NCBI GenBank assembly: GCA_023238725.1
Contig: CM041536.1
Span: forward strand, 17,949,271 to 18,013,270
Length of the DNA: 64,000 bases
Source: Scortum barcoo
Lineage: Eukaryota; Chordata; Actinopteri; Centrarchiformes; Terapontidae
Direction: 5' to 3'
A program made the translations under genes and the position numbers. The notes under the pieces are model-generated. The model saw only the letters and a list, made by a program, of their open reading frames with translations. It had not been told where the DNA came from and made no database searches. This document shows positions 1 to 12,400 of this stretch, one piece after another; within the stretch, counting starts at the first letter, position 1; every line of letters begins with the position of its first letter.

Positions 1-3000
1 TATAGTATATAGCAACAGGACCCTCATAAATATCCGTCTGTCTACTACCATAACCCTGACTCTGCTTAATCAGGAATCAAAGGGTTTGCTGAATTGAGGG
101 TGACTCCATTAGGATCTTTCTACCAGACATGTGCTTATCATTTAGAGTCTGGTATGTCATAAAATGTGTTGCACATTTATTCGTGTGTGCAATGATGAAT
201 GCATGTTGTTGTAACCCGCCGTGTGAATACAGACTGCAGACTATTTCGGTGTTCAATTCAGTGCAGCTTTGTAATGAAGCAGGGGTGGGTAAAATGTGGG
301 AAGGTCTCGGAGAGTTCATTTATTGCTGTTAGGCGGCAAGGATTTAAACCCTGGCTGAGTGAAATTTATTAGCATAATTTAAACTATGCAGAAATCATGT
401 AATAATCATGAGATAAACAGTGGTTACCAGACACTGCCTTGGCAGGGATTGGCCCATCATTTTACCAATTAAGTTATCACAAACTGGCAAGTTCGAACAG
501 CTCAGAACCACTCAACAAGGATACATGCTGGAGGGTCCAGGTTACAAAATGTCAACTCCTGTGCATAGTTATAAGGACACATTTTTTTCTGGAGTCACTC
601 TGGAGTCTTGATGAGGTCTGTCAGTGCCAGCAGCTGCTACAAGATGCTCCTTCTTGTAAACTGGCTTGTCATGGAATAATGTTTACTTCCCCCACTTGTG
701 AAAAAACTATCGTAAAGTGGAACAGGTGGTGTGAAATTGATTCACTTGTCAATGCTATGGTGTCAACGCATGGGGACTCACAGCGAATGCCATAGATCAT
801 GAGTGGGTCCAGCTGCTTCTTGCCGTGTTTGCCCTGACCAGAGAGGTTCGACATGGCCTGGACCTCCCGATGGAATAGGTAGTCCAACAGCGTCAGGGCC
901 ATTTTCTCGGCTGTGCGGCAGTTTGTGGTGATATGGAGCATGTCAGCTGGAGACACTGGGCAACGAACCCGCATCTCTGGGTTGTTCTCGTCTCCCAACC
1001 AGGTGCCCGCTGGGTAGTCATCTAGAGGAATCAGGAGAATGAAGCACAGCTGCACAGCTCTCATTCAATTAATAATACTGAGACACTATATAAATTCTAC
1101 ACTGGAGAAAAGCAAAATACATCCACACCATAAAATGTACTTGTATTCATTCACAGGTGGATGAACACTACACCAGTAGAGAGCCACTGAGATACTTCAT
1201 ATAATACCATAGCACACCCATGTGGCAGTAAAGATGAAGTACATATATTGATGGTACAATTTTTCTCAGTTGCTTTGGCGCATTTCTCTGATCAGAATTA
1301 AAATTCTCATAACTATTAGTTCAACCTCTACAACATTTAGCACATCATGCACATCATGCACATCATGCACATCATAGTAGCAATTTCTCATTCCTTTGAA
1401 CAAATTGCAGTGTTTCCCCTACCATTATATTAGGGGCCTTACCCCGCCCCCCTTACAGGTCACGCGTTAGATACGAAACTGCTCTCTGTATGGCACACGC
1501 GAGCAATATGTACTGTAATATTGCTTACAAATGTGCACAGCTCTACCCAAAGGTAGAGTTTCTTATATTTGTTGTAAATACATGACTGTAGTGTACTTTT
1601 CTTTTGCACAATGCTGTGAACAAATTAAAACTGCAAAGAGCATATGCAGTAAAAATGTGAAACATATATCGTATTCAGTGTCTTGTACTCAGTTACCACC
1701 ACTAAATACAGTAATGTGTAACTTTACTGAAGCTTTCAAATGGCTGTACAAATAGTCTATAGTCTTGAGCATTCTTGAGCATCAGGTAGCATCACCAAGA
1801 TCTGACTTTTTTGCATTTGAAAACACTTAGAGTAAACTGTCATAATGAAAACATGACAAAGCCATTTGACTATCTTGTTCATAAACAATGGTCAGTGTTA
1901 AGACTTATTTGATTTTGATGACACTGACAGTTTCTTTGACATGAATACTTGCCTTTTGAGGAATGAACTATCCATTTTGATCAAGTGATACGCTTTTGCA
2001 GGTTATCAACTAGATTTTGCAGGTTTGTACAAATTGTTTTGAGAAATGCAACTGTTGTGCAAATGTTAATAGTGATGTGACAAAAAGATATTACAAAACA
2101 GAATATGTGGTTTGGCTGTTTGCTCACAGCGTATGTTAGCTGTTAAATCTACCACACACACAAAAGAACGTGACACACTGTTCTGAACAACACATGGTAC
2201 CATCTAGCTGATGCTGACTAACACGGTTTTATCTTGGTAACCCACAGCTGCAAATAAATGAATAATAGTTTGCCTTTGAAGATAACTGACAGCTTCCCAA
2301 GTTCACTGAAAATAACCACACCAGTAATCTGAGGAAACATAACAACAATGTGGACCTCATTTAGGTTTGGACAATTAGAAATGAACCATTTCCTCTAAGG
2401 CTCAGCTAGAACCACTGAGCACAACCACTGAAGACATGAACGGCTGATCAGAGTGTTTATCAATACATCCTGAGACAGGACCACAGAGACGTGAACGTGA
2501 CACATTGGCACAGTTTGCTTTCCATTTCATTTGGGGACCATCTGAAAGAGTCATGTTAGCCACGTTAACTAAAAGGTCTAAAAGCAATTATTTGGGGCAC
2601 CTGTGGCTCAGGAGGTAAAGCACTAATCACAACGTTGGAGGTTCACTTTCCAGTTACTCTTGTCCACACTTTGAAGTGTCCCTGGGCAAGACGTGGCCAG
2701 ACACTGAACCCTGCCACTGACGCTGATATCGGTGTGTAAATGAGAGGCAAACTGTAACGTGCTTTGGATAAATACAAGTCTAAACAAAAGTAAAAGGTCA
2801 CATTACATTCAGATTCACTCTTTTGTATTCGTGAGAGTTCATGTTGACGACCAAAGATTTTTGTTGCTGAAATAAGGTTTAAAGTTTGTATATCTACAGG
2901 GGCAAACAAGAGCAATAAAATATACATATGGGTTTCTGTGTATATATGAGCAGGGTGAAGTCATACCTTCTGAATTGAGGGTGATGAGTGTGACATTTTG

Positions 3001-4458
3001 GCCATTTTGTGTGCTGCTGGAATGGCCACCATTAGAAACAGAGTCACTGGCCTCTGAGCCGCTCTCTTGTTCTTCCTGACTGTCCTCGGGACCAGGCACC
3101 TTTACCAGGATTGTGTTCTGCCGCCTCCTGGTCACTGTGCTGAAAAGAAAATGCAAATTTGTAGTCAGTAGGTCTAACATACACAGCCCTCCAGAACACA
3201 GAACAGGAATTCAGATTCTGCACAGTCCGCCATTGCCTGGACTGAAAACTGGGGGAAGACACATGTGATGACTCTAACTCACATCCATAAAGCATAAATG
3301 TGATTCACTCACTTGCTGAGCAGGTTCTCCAGAGGGGTGTCTTCTTGGCTAGGGGGCTTTGAGTGTTCACTGCTCACTATCACATTTGTTTGTGGAACGA
3401 CACTGAAGGAGAAGTTCAAAATACACTGGTTAACTGACACAGTTACACATTCTTTGCAGTCTAAAATAAGTTTATGTAATTAGGTTCTGTTAGCTCCTAT
3501 AATCACAATGCAGCTTTGTAAATTGACTGTAAGGACTACTTCTCTGTGTTATAACAGACTGTACCTGCTTTGGCTTGAGAATTTTAATTAATCTCCATTT
3601 GTCTGCACTCTAAGCCTAAACTGTGACAATATTGGAAAAGTGCAGAATAAACCTACACCTTACCATCGCACTTTGTTCCAAGTTTGAGTGGCTCCCTGTG
3701 GAGACCCTGCAACCATAGGGACCTGGATAGGACTCTTTGCAGAGGGCATCATGCTGTCCAGTTTGCGTCCAAGTGCCTTGCATGTCGCGTCCAGGGCCTG
3801 CAACTTCGATTCAATTCCCTCAAGCCGCTGGCTGATTGATGTGGTGAATGAGACCAATAAGTTCTGTAAAATACAAATTATAAAATGCAATGTGTGTGTA
3901 ATTCATCCACAAATGAAAACATGAATAAATCCTACCCACATAATGTGAAAAAATATACAAGTTTACAAGCTTAGGACATTGTACAGAACTGTTACCTTAA
4001 TAACAGATATGTCTTGGTTGTTGTTATTGTCCTGGCTGTTGCTCAGTTTCCTCTTTTTCTTCTGAGGCCTTTCTTCTTCATCTTCATGATTGTCCAACAT
4101 ATCTGGCATGAATCAAAAAATGGCACCTTCAAATCAAGTACTGAAAATAGGCTGATATTGAGTCCTAATCCCACACAGTGTTTATTGCATACATTTTGAT
4201 AGTTGAACAGCACACACTTAACCTATGTTAAGTTTGAACTTCAGTTACTTTGTCACAAGTTACTAAATGTTCACATTTGACAGTGCTGCATTGGCATGAA
4301 ATGGAACCTAATTCTATCTGGTCAACATCCAGCAATTCACTACACACTAATTCAAATACACAGAAAAATAATAAATGTTCATGTTTACCTGAACGGTCAT
4401 CCGGGTTAAAGTCCTCCACTGTTATTTGTACAATTTCATCCAACTCTTGTTCAGACAT
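1..4458 (-). CDS. banp: BANP (BEN-domain CpG-motif-binding nuclear protein), 5' six coding exons
   Basis: Six coding exons are visible on the minus strand: 4389-4458 (start ATG at 4458), 3996-4102, 3664-3863, 3313-3402, 2967-3139 and 782-1021. All have GT-AG borders and consistent phases; the last ends on a split Cys codon, so the gene continues off the left edge. Recognisable BANP stretches are SPIQVPMVAGSP, RRRQNTILVKVPG and the start of the BEN domain (GTWLGDENNPEMRVRC, then NCRTAEKMALTLLDYLFHRE). The family is nuclear and binds unmethylated TCTCGCGAGA promoter elements. Just before the ATG a 3' splice site (TTTTAG) shows that a non-coding first exon lies upstream, probably in the CpG-rich block near 6.2 kb. 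The remainder of the BEN domain and the C-terminal Q-rich part are outside the window. Confidence 0.95.
1340..1375. repeat. Tandem 9-bp repeat, four copies
   Basis: GCACATCAT is repeated four times perfectly head to tail inside the banp intron between exons 5 and 6. This is a small minisatellite with no evident function. Confidence 0.9.
2594..2790 (+). mobile_element. tRNA-derived SINE-like repeat
   Basis: The block starts GGGGCACCTGTGGCTCAGGA and runs through a decayed box-B-like GGTTCACTTTCC, then GTCCCTGGGCAAGAC, and ends near GTGCTTTGGATAAATAC. This layout matches a very common teleost short interspersed repeat as I remember it. It sits in a banp intron. The family name is not assigned. 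Confidence 0.65.
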
Positions 4459-5879
4459 TGTTCACAACTAAAATGAGAAGATAGAAAAATGTGGTTAACT
4501 TAACATGATAACTAAATATTTCTTTACTGACCTGCCATTATGGGGCAGAATATCTTCCCAATCAGTAAGGGATGAAGTGACCCAATCATGTACCTACTTT
4601 TGCTTTACATACATAACTGCAAGCCCTTTTAAGCTTGAAGTCTTATTTTCTGTGTGAGAAACAGAAGCAGTTGTTAAAGCCACATGTGAAACCATCCTCA
4701 AATCCACTGAGATGGTATACAAACTTAATCTGCTACCATCACTCATAGTTTTATAAGATAGGATTATCTAAATTGGGTTATGCAGATGAATAATTAATAA
4801 AATTTGTGCAGAAAAGCACAAGGTAAAACATATATACACGCTTTACATCCCAAATATCATATAACATCTATGCTGTTATTTAGTCCTGTGTGCTGCTCTC
4901 ATTAGTTTTATTATGTTTCATTCTTATTTTTTCTGTCCTCTACTGATAACCCATTAACCTCCTCACATTAATATTTTTGGAGTTGTAATGTAATTAAAAC
5001 TGCTAGTATGTCAGGATCATGCAATTGCTAACTTGTGTAATAACATAACAACTATTGACTTATCTGAGCTTTACTCTGAGTACATTTACTTATGGAAATA
5101 TTAAATGAGTTAAAGATGATTTTTACAGTTTCTAAAAATGTAGCAGGTAACACTCATAGCCTGCTGTAAAAAATAGTTACTCGTGATTGGCTTTTTTTTT
5201 TAAAAGACTAGTACTGGTGAAGGCCAGGGCAGTCACCTTATGGAATAATGTACTCACAATGGCAAGAAAATATTATTACAGAGTTTATAGAACAGATGCG
5301 AGGATGTATTTTGACAAAATTTATTACTTGATCTCTGAATTAACTAGGAATCCACTCATTGTATATTTGTACGTCAGACACATGTATTGTACACTTCTTC
5401 TCAGAGAACCAGAGAGAGCGAGCCAGTGTGTGTGTGTGAGTGAGAGGGAGAGTATCAGAGTAAGAGACAGGTGTGCAGATGTGTCAGCTCTCTCCTGGAC
5501 CAGTTCCTCTTGAAATAATGGGCACATTTTTATCAAATATGAATGCATGTGATTAATTTCGTGGTGATAAAGAGACGCATGTAGCTGTTGATAATGGATT
5601 TAAGCTGCAAACCCCGCTACCATTGTACTGACTGACAGCTAGCATTAGCTACAGTTAGCTCTGGTAGCATCGTTCAGAAAAGCTGTTTTACCAAAACTCT
5701 GCTCCATTACACTGATATATAGCCTGCTCTTGAGCTACTACAACCATGAATGTATTGCACTGAGCTGGTTAAGCTTTTCTTACTACGTTTAGACTCAGTT
5801 AACGGCTAACAGCTAACGGTAGCTAACTGGGCGGGGGTCCCTGAGACACAGTAATGTTTCTGTCAGCACAAAGCTAAAT

Positions 5880-6400
5880 GGGTTACATATAACGTGTTTA
5901 TGGGCTTCGCATCTATAAAATTTAATCTGACGTTTCCTGGCCTTTACAATTCAATCTAAGCAACGCCAGCTACCTAGCCTTAGCACAGCTACACGCTAGC
6001 TGTCGTTAGCTATCACTGTGAAATCGGATTTGATGCTAACGTTAAAGCTGAAGCGGCGCAAAATGAAGTCGCCGTTTGAGCTAGCGTGGCGGTTAGCATA
6101 GCGAGTTTGGGCCTAAAGGCCGCCGAAATGTGATGCAAGGCTCGTTAGAGGGAATAACAATAAAACATTATTTTAGCGTCGGCTTCCTCCCCCCGGTGCT
6201 GGCACACAACACATGTACCGTGTTAGATTGGGTTATATTACCGTGTGAATGATGAATTCTCGTGTTGTTTTGTAGAGATTCCGATAACGGCGTCGTTCCT
6301 CGCGAGAGATGAGCCCTCGCCTCAGTGCGCGGCTCTCTCTCAGTCGTGGGGGGGCTGCTCGGTCAGTCGGGGGAGGTGGGATGCCGCTAACACGCAGTTC
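5880..6400 (-). promoter_or_regulatory. banp: CpG-rich probable banp promoter / first-exon region
   Basis: CpG density rises sharply here relative to the AT-rich flanks (for example around 6055-6125 and 6275-6370). banp exon 1 is missing from the coding track and must lie upstream of 4458; this is the only CpG-rich block before the next gene. A plausible donor on the minus strand is CACACG|GTAATA at 6242/6241. A near-perfect BANP-type element CCTCGCGAGA lies at 6298-6307. The exact transcription start is not visible. Confidence 0.55.
6298..6307. promoter_or_regulatory. BANP-type CGCG element (9 of 10 to TCTCGCGAGA)
   Basis: CCTCGCGAGA differs from the known BANP consensus only at the first base; the palindromic core CTCGCGAG is intact. 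It lies inside the presumed banp promoter, which suggests self-regulation. Confidence 0.6.
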
Positions 6401-6856
6401 TCACAAAACTCCAGTAGATTTAACTTAAGCTCAAGAGCTGCTCGGTTGATTTTAACAACAGGAAAATGTAACACGACGGTGATTTTAGTTTATTGTTTCT
6501 TATAAAATAAACCAAAATGTCCTCGACAGGAATTATGATGCATTATGGTGAATATCACGGGGTCGCTAGGTAACGCCATAATTTATAACTGAAAGGATTA
6601 TTTTATTACAAAGGGTTATTTAACAGTAAATTTTAATGTGCAGGTCCCTCCAGAAGACGCTGTCCACATGTAAACGCCAGAAATATGTATTAGTTTTTAC
6701 TCAAGCGTCGCAAAATTCAGCTTTGGATGACTGACACAGCCATTTCGAGTTTGCATGTGCTCCATTTCATCTGTAATGGTTTTCAGAGGTTTCTGGTTAT
6801 TTTCAGTGTCTGCCGGTCAGGAGACATCATGAGGCGGAGGTTGAAAAAGAAACAAC

Positions 6857-6929
6857 CGAGCCAGCCAGGAGTCGAACCTAGAATCTTCTGATCCGTAGTC
6901 AGACGCGTTATCCATTGCGCCACTGGCCC
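6857..6929 (-). tRNA. tRNA-Arg (anticodon ACG)
   Basis: The 73-nt cloverleaf on the minus strand starts GGGCCAGTGGCGCAATGG, has anticodon loop CT-ACG-GA, T loop GGTTCGACTCC and discriminator G. The acceptor stem pairs fully. The T stem has one T:G wobble (CTAGG against CCTGG). A TTTTT pol III terminator follows at 6848-6844. It reads CGT codons, with A34 presumably edited to inosine. Confidence 0.97.
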
Positions 6930-8620
6930 GATGAGAAACAAGGGGAACCTAGGACTTTATTAAAGGGTGATTTCAAATACTTTTAAAGTCGTATGTATAC
7001 TGTCTGCTTAATATGGCAGGATTTCATATGATTTTACAAATACTGTCAATAAGTGGACATACACCCGGACTACCGATAGAAATCCAAATGAGATTATCAA
7101 TTAACCGGAAAGATATTAATGTTAATTTATACGCGTTTATAATATGTCTGTTGAACAGTCAAAACACACTAAAGCTCCGAACTACTGGATAACTGGCAAC
7201 CCGGCAAACGCATGTAGTCTTAGAAATTAAGTGTTTTTGCTAAATGTTATTTGTTTACCTTGCGATTACACGGATATAGTGTTATGTAACGAAATGATTT
7301 CGCGTTATACTAAAACTGGACGACTGATCCTGGTATCGAACGCGGTTCCTCGCCATCATGTCAGGATCATACGGCAGCACCTAAAATAACAAAACAAAGA
7401 AAGAGCCAAACTGTGGACCTAATGTACTGATGGACAAGACAAAGAATACGATATTAGCTATGAATGGATGTAAAGTTGTAAGTGAATACATTTATTGCAT
7501 CTGAACATGAGTTACTGCTGCGTAAAAGTTATTATAGTTTATGAATGGAAATGTTTTATACCATTCAACAGCTAAAGTAGTACAACTTTTAAGTATGGAA
7601 GTAATTAATATTTAGCACCTATTTTTATTGAGAAAAGAAGTGAGGAACAAGGAAAATAACTAATGATTAGAGATAGAGGGAAGGCTGAAGTCTCCTTCAG
7701 AGGCTTGTTTAAGTTCCTCAATTTACAATTTACAGCCTGTTACAAATAGGGCTGTGTCAAGTCAGATTAGTTTAGTAGAGGTGACAGAAGTCAAGTAGTT
7801 ATAAAGCAATACTTCATTAAGTATTGACCAAGGAGTCCTGTCTGTGATGAACTTTCCTCCACAGTCATCTGGCTTCAGGCCCACTGAATATGAAATCATG
7901 CTGTGATAAGAGGGATCATCCAAGTTTTGCCTTGTCATGGGGACATACAAGCTAAGATATTCTTAAATTCATGTACACTTCAAATAATCAACTTTTCACT
8001 CAAATGCTTACTCTGATATCACCATGTGTAATGAAAAACCAGTGATACAAAGGCAAAAGAAGTATCTTGACAAGTGATCTCAGACTTTTGGACCCATAGT
8101 TGCACTGACAAATGGCTATAAAGAATTGACTTACTTTCTAAGAGTTTGTTAGTTAAAGTCTTAATTTTCACTACGAATATGTAGAAATATTTGACTTGGA
8201 AGTAGCGAGGCTTAGGGTGTTGCTAACTAACCAGCTGAAATAATCAGAATTGTAGATTAAGTATTGATTTAAGCCACCCAAGTTACTCAGTCACACTGGC
8301 AACTAAACCAACAGTGACAAAGCATTTCTGTCCAGGTTTTTAAAAACCCAACCCCTTTCTTTCAAACGCGCTTTATGTACTTTATGTACTGAATGCCTGT
8401 ATGTATCATAACGCACAATGCCGGCTGGAGCCATTACACACATCCTGTATATCTATATATCTGTATATCTATAATATCTACCTTTCAGAATATTAAAACG
8501 GACATTTATCAGAATCTAATAAATACAGATATTAAATTTTCTTCATAAACACACATCAGGTTAGAAGACAGAGGCAGCTGAAGTTAAAATCTCAGTGCAA
8601 AACCAGCATTGACAGCACAG
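6930..8620. other. Intergenic, no gene seen
   Basis: AT-rich sequence between the tRNA and the carboxylesterase gene. No coding exon with supported splice sites and no recognised repeat was seen. Confidence 0.5.
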
Positions 8621-8628
8621 ATTTCAAC

Positions 8629-8660
8629 AGACAGACAGATAGACAGATAGATAGATAGAT
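8629..8660. repeat. GACA/GATA microsatellite
   Basis: A run of CAGA then GATA tetranucleotides, immediately upstream of a LINE-like fragment. Confidence 0.85.
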
Positions 8661-8734
8661 TCCAGTATAGATGGATTTTCGATTAGGATTTTTTTTTTTA
8701 ATTATTTTGTTTTTTCCTCTTGTGGTTACATAAA

Positions 8735-9090
8735 CAGATTCAGATTGAGATTCAGATTTCCTTTATTAGTCCCACAGCGGGGAAATTCACAGCGTAACAG
8801 CAGCGAAAACACACAGTGGAAAATAAATAGTAGGAAATGCAAGACATAGAATAAGATAAAAAAAAAAGAAAATAAGATATTTAGCATAAAAATTCTGAGT
8901 GTATTGCACAAGAGTCCAGTTATTAGTCAGTTATTTATTTGTTTATTTTTGTGCAGACTACCAGGCATTTTGTTTATTGTACAGTTTATTGTCTGACAGC
9001 AGCAGGCAGGAAGGACCTGCGGTACCTCTCCTTCACACAGCGTGGATGGAGCAGCCGCTCACTGAAAGAGCTGCCCTAACAGTAATGAAT
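8735..9090 (-). mobile_element. LINE-derived interspersed repeat fragment
   Basis: Contains TTTATTAGTCCCACAGCGGG and, further on, GGAAGGACCTGCGGTACCTC and CGCTCACTGAAAGAGCTGCC. These blocks recur together in a high-copy fish repeat with antisense LINE-type coding remnants. The Rex/Babar-like assignment is from memory and uncertain. Confidence 0.55.
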
Positions 9091-9269
9091 AAAGCAAACA
9101 ATAAATATAGGTGCACCATAATTCAATCATTTGACTTCTCGTCCAAAGTGTGTTGTGGTTCTGTATATTACTATAGTTTGTAGTTTGTCCGAAAAGGAAA
9201 AAAACAAACAAAGCCTTCGTGAGAGCCGTGTTGTTGGAGAGGGCGGTGACTGGCTTGGATGGCTGTGGG

Positions 9270-9486
9270 GAAGCAGAGGGGGTAAAGTTCAGAAAGTGTG
9301 CCGTTCACCTGCTGCTGTGGCCAAATACTGAATCATGTCACGCCTCTCCTACCTAATATAAGCCAGAGTGCGGCTCCAGTTCGGGTAAAAGTCTCCTCGG
9401 AGTAGCTTCTTAAGGGAGACATTTCAGCCGTGGGCTTCCTGTTTGCAGCAGCGAGCAGAGTGTCGCAACCCAAAACTGAGGCCACC
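9270..9486 (+). promoter_or_regulatory. Carboxylesterase core promoter and 5' UTR
   Basis: A TATA-like TATAAG at 9357-9362 lies 130 bases before the start codon, so transcription would begin near 9388. An HNF4/DR1-like GGGGTAAAGTTCAG is near 9279-9292, which would fit a liver or gut gene but is a weak match. The ATG at 9487 has the strong context GCCACCATGA. Confidence 0.5.
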
Positions 9487-12400
9487 ATGAAGCCCTCCGC
9501 ACTGCAAACTTTCCTCCTTCTGGCTTCTACTTCGGCTATCTGCGTCGCTGCAGACCAGCACGGTGAGTGGTGGAGAAAACTCATTTTCTTTGCAAAGAAA
9601 CACAACATGAGGCAAGCGAATAGAGTGCGCTCATTTCTTTCAAATGTGGATCAGACTGCCGCTCTGTCCATGTGAAGTCTGTGGTTTCTTCTAAGTGCAT
9701 CTCCCACCTCTGTGCATGATGCCCCCGCTTAATCCAGGTGACCTCTCACCTTCGTGCTGCTCAGTGTGTCCAGAAGTGGGACAGCGGGAGGTGTGGCTTT
9801 ATGTAATCAGGGCCAATCTCTTCTTTTTCTTCTGGCTGCATACTGACGCAGAACGGCACTGCAGAAATCACAACACTGACCATAAACAAAGTACTCAATG
9901 CAAACTCTGTTACAGTGTGCTGCAAACTCATTTTCTGTTGTGATCATTTCATTTTAGTCAAAGGGTCAATTGTAGATATTAGATCAACACATCTTTACAA
10001 ATGGGGTTTCGGAAAAGTACCCAGCAGTACTATTTGGCCCAATGACTTGAGCCATTTATTTTGAGATTGAGATTGCAAAACTGCAATCAGTGGTTGAGTC
10101 ATGGTTGTAACCTGACAAGTTTGAGTGGGAGAAAGGGAGTGTCTTCCACTGTCTAACCCTAAAACCTGATCCACCAAGGAATCAGGAACATATCTGAGTT
10201 TTTTTTAATAAAAATGCTAACAAAAAGGCTTTTATTTTCATTTAAGATTAATCTGTCGTTGATTCTTTGCCTTTAATTGCATAAAATTCCAGTTCCAATA
10301 GTTCGGAAACTTGCTTCGTCTTATCTGACCAGCAGTTCAAAACCTCAAAATAATCCATTTCCAGTGACAGAGCAAAACAACAAATCTTTACACTCCACAG
10401 AAGATGGAACCAGCAAATGCTTGACAGTTTCAACTTCCTTACTGACTTAATCTATACTTGAAATAGTTGTTCTTTAATTTTCAGGGGGTCATCTTACTAA
10501 ATACTAAAAATATTTGTCTCTATTTAATTACATTTATTTGAATTATTGATACAAAGAGCACACGCGGGTCATCAAATGGGAAGTTTTCACGTCATCTGAC
10601 ACTCACCCACTTCATTCGTCTCCACAAGGAATTTAACTGATCAAATGTGAAGTTGCTGCTTCGTGATTCTGATTCCTGAATGTCCCAACAGCGCCTCAAG
10701 TCCACACAGAGCTCGGCAGCCTGAGGGGCGAGTATGTGAGTGTAAAGGGGAAGGAGCCTGGGGTCCATGCCTACCTGGGTGTCCCATTTGCCAAGCCACC
10801 CGTGGGCCCCTCTCTGAGACTGACTGCCCCTCATCCTGTAGAGGGATGGGAAGGAGTGAGGGACGCCACCCAGCAGCCCCCCATGTAAGGCACTTGTGCG
10901 CCTCAGCTGTTGCACTGCAAATTTGGTTGATGATGAAATGATTTCCAGTGCTCACTGATGAAACGTGTCTCTTTTTCAGGTGTGTGCAAAACAGAGACAG
11001 TAGCACAGAACTCATTGAAAAATTAGGTTTGGTGGCAGAGATCCCAGACATTTCAGAGGACTGCCTTTACCTCAACATTTACACTCCTGCAAACAGACCT
11101 CACGGTGCCAAGCTCCCAGTAAGAAGCCTTTGATGCTACTCAGTTACTAAAATTAAACTCTGGATAATGTTGGATAGTGTCTTTTAAGAATACATAATGA
11201 CAAAATGAATAATGATGCCCATATTTAGAACCAGGCATTACCTCTAAGCACCAAAACTGAAACGTACTGTTTTTGTCAGATTATTTAGTTTGATTGATGT
11301 TCTTATGAGCTCAGCTAGAATAAAGTAAAAATGTCCTTTATGCTTTGCGGAAAAAAATCAAGATCTTTCATTACCTCACCAGGTCATGGTTTGGATCCAC
11401 GGTGGAGGGTTTATTTTAGGTTCAGCTTCAATGTATGATGGATCTGCCCTGGCTGCATATCAGGATGTGGTTGTGGTTCTTATCCAGTACCGCTTGGGAC
11501 TTCTGGGCTTTCTCAGGTAAAACAAAAAAAACCAAAAAAAAGGTCACAAAGCGCAGACATGCGATCATTATGTTCCGCTGCTTTAGATCTGATTTGTGTT
11601 GCATGTGCACAATAATTCAGAATTTAGTCACTTTCCCCGCTTGGTGTAAACTATAATTGTATGTTCCATCCAGCACTGGAGATGAGCATTTGTCAGGGAA
11701 CTTTGGCCTGCTGGATCAGATAGAGGCCCTGAGGTGGATCAAGCAGCACATTCACAACTTTGGAGGAAACCCAGATTTAGTTACCATATTTGGAGAGTCT
11801 GCTGGTGGAGTGAGTGTATCCCTCCTGGTAAGGATCAGTCTGCAGATACACAACTCAGAATAAACTTACCTTTTTGCACAGTTGCAAAAGTCGCTGCAAA
11901 GTTACTGCTCTCCACTAAACCTCTCTTTTTGTTCTTTTTTTTTTTGTTGCATGAATCAACAGCTACTCTCGCCATTGTCTGATGGCCTGTTCCACCATGC
12001 CATTGCTGAGAGTGGCACTGCTGCGATGGATTTTATAATTTTAGATGACGTTATGCCAATGACACAGGTTGATCACTAGCATGTTTATTTTGGAGCATAA
12101 TTTTTTTTCATTGCACAACAGAGAGAATATCACAACTTCTTTGCTTTTCTAAAGTCTTGTTTGTTCTCAGTTCGTAGCAAATGCATCTGGCTGTAGCCTG
12201 GAGAGCTCAGAGACAATTGCTGATTGCATGAGAAACCTCGACCTTAACATTATTGTGTCTGGCATGAAGGTGAGATATTGAGTTGAAAAACAATGTAGAC
12301 TGCCTTGAAGGGATTATTATTATGTGGCTATTTTTATGTTGCCAATTTTCTCCCTTTACACATTTTGCTCTCTCAAGGATGAAAGATTGAAATTTCCTGC

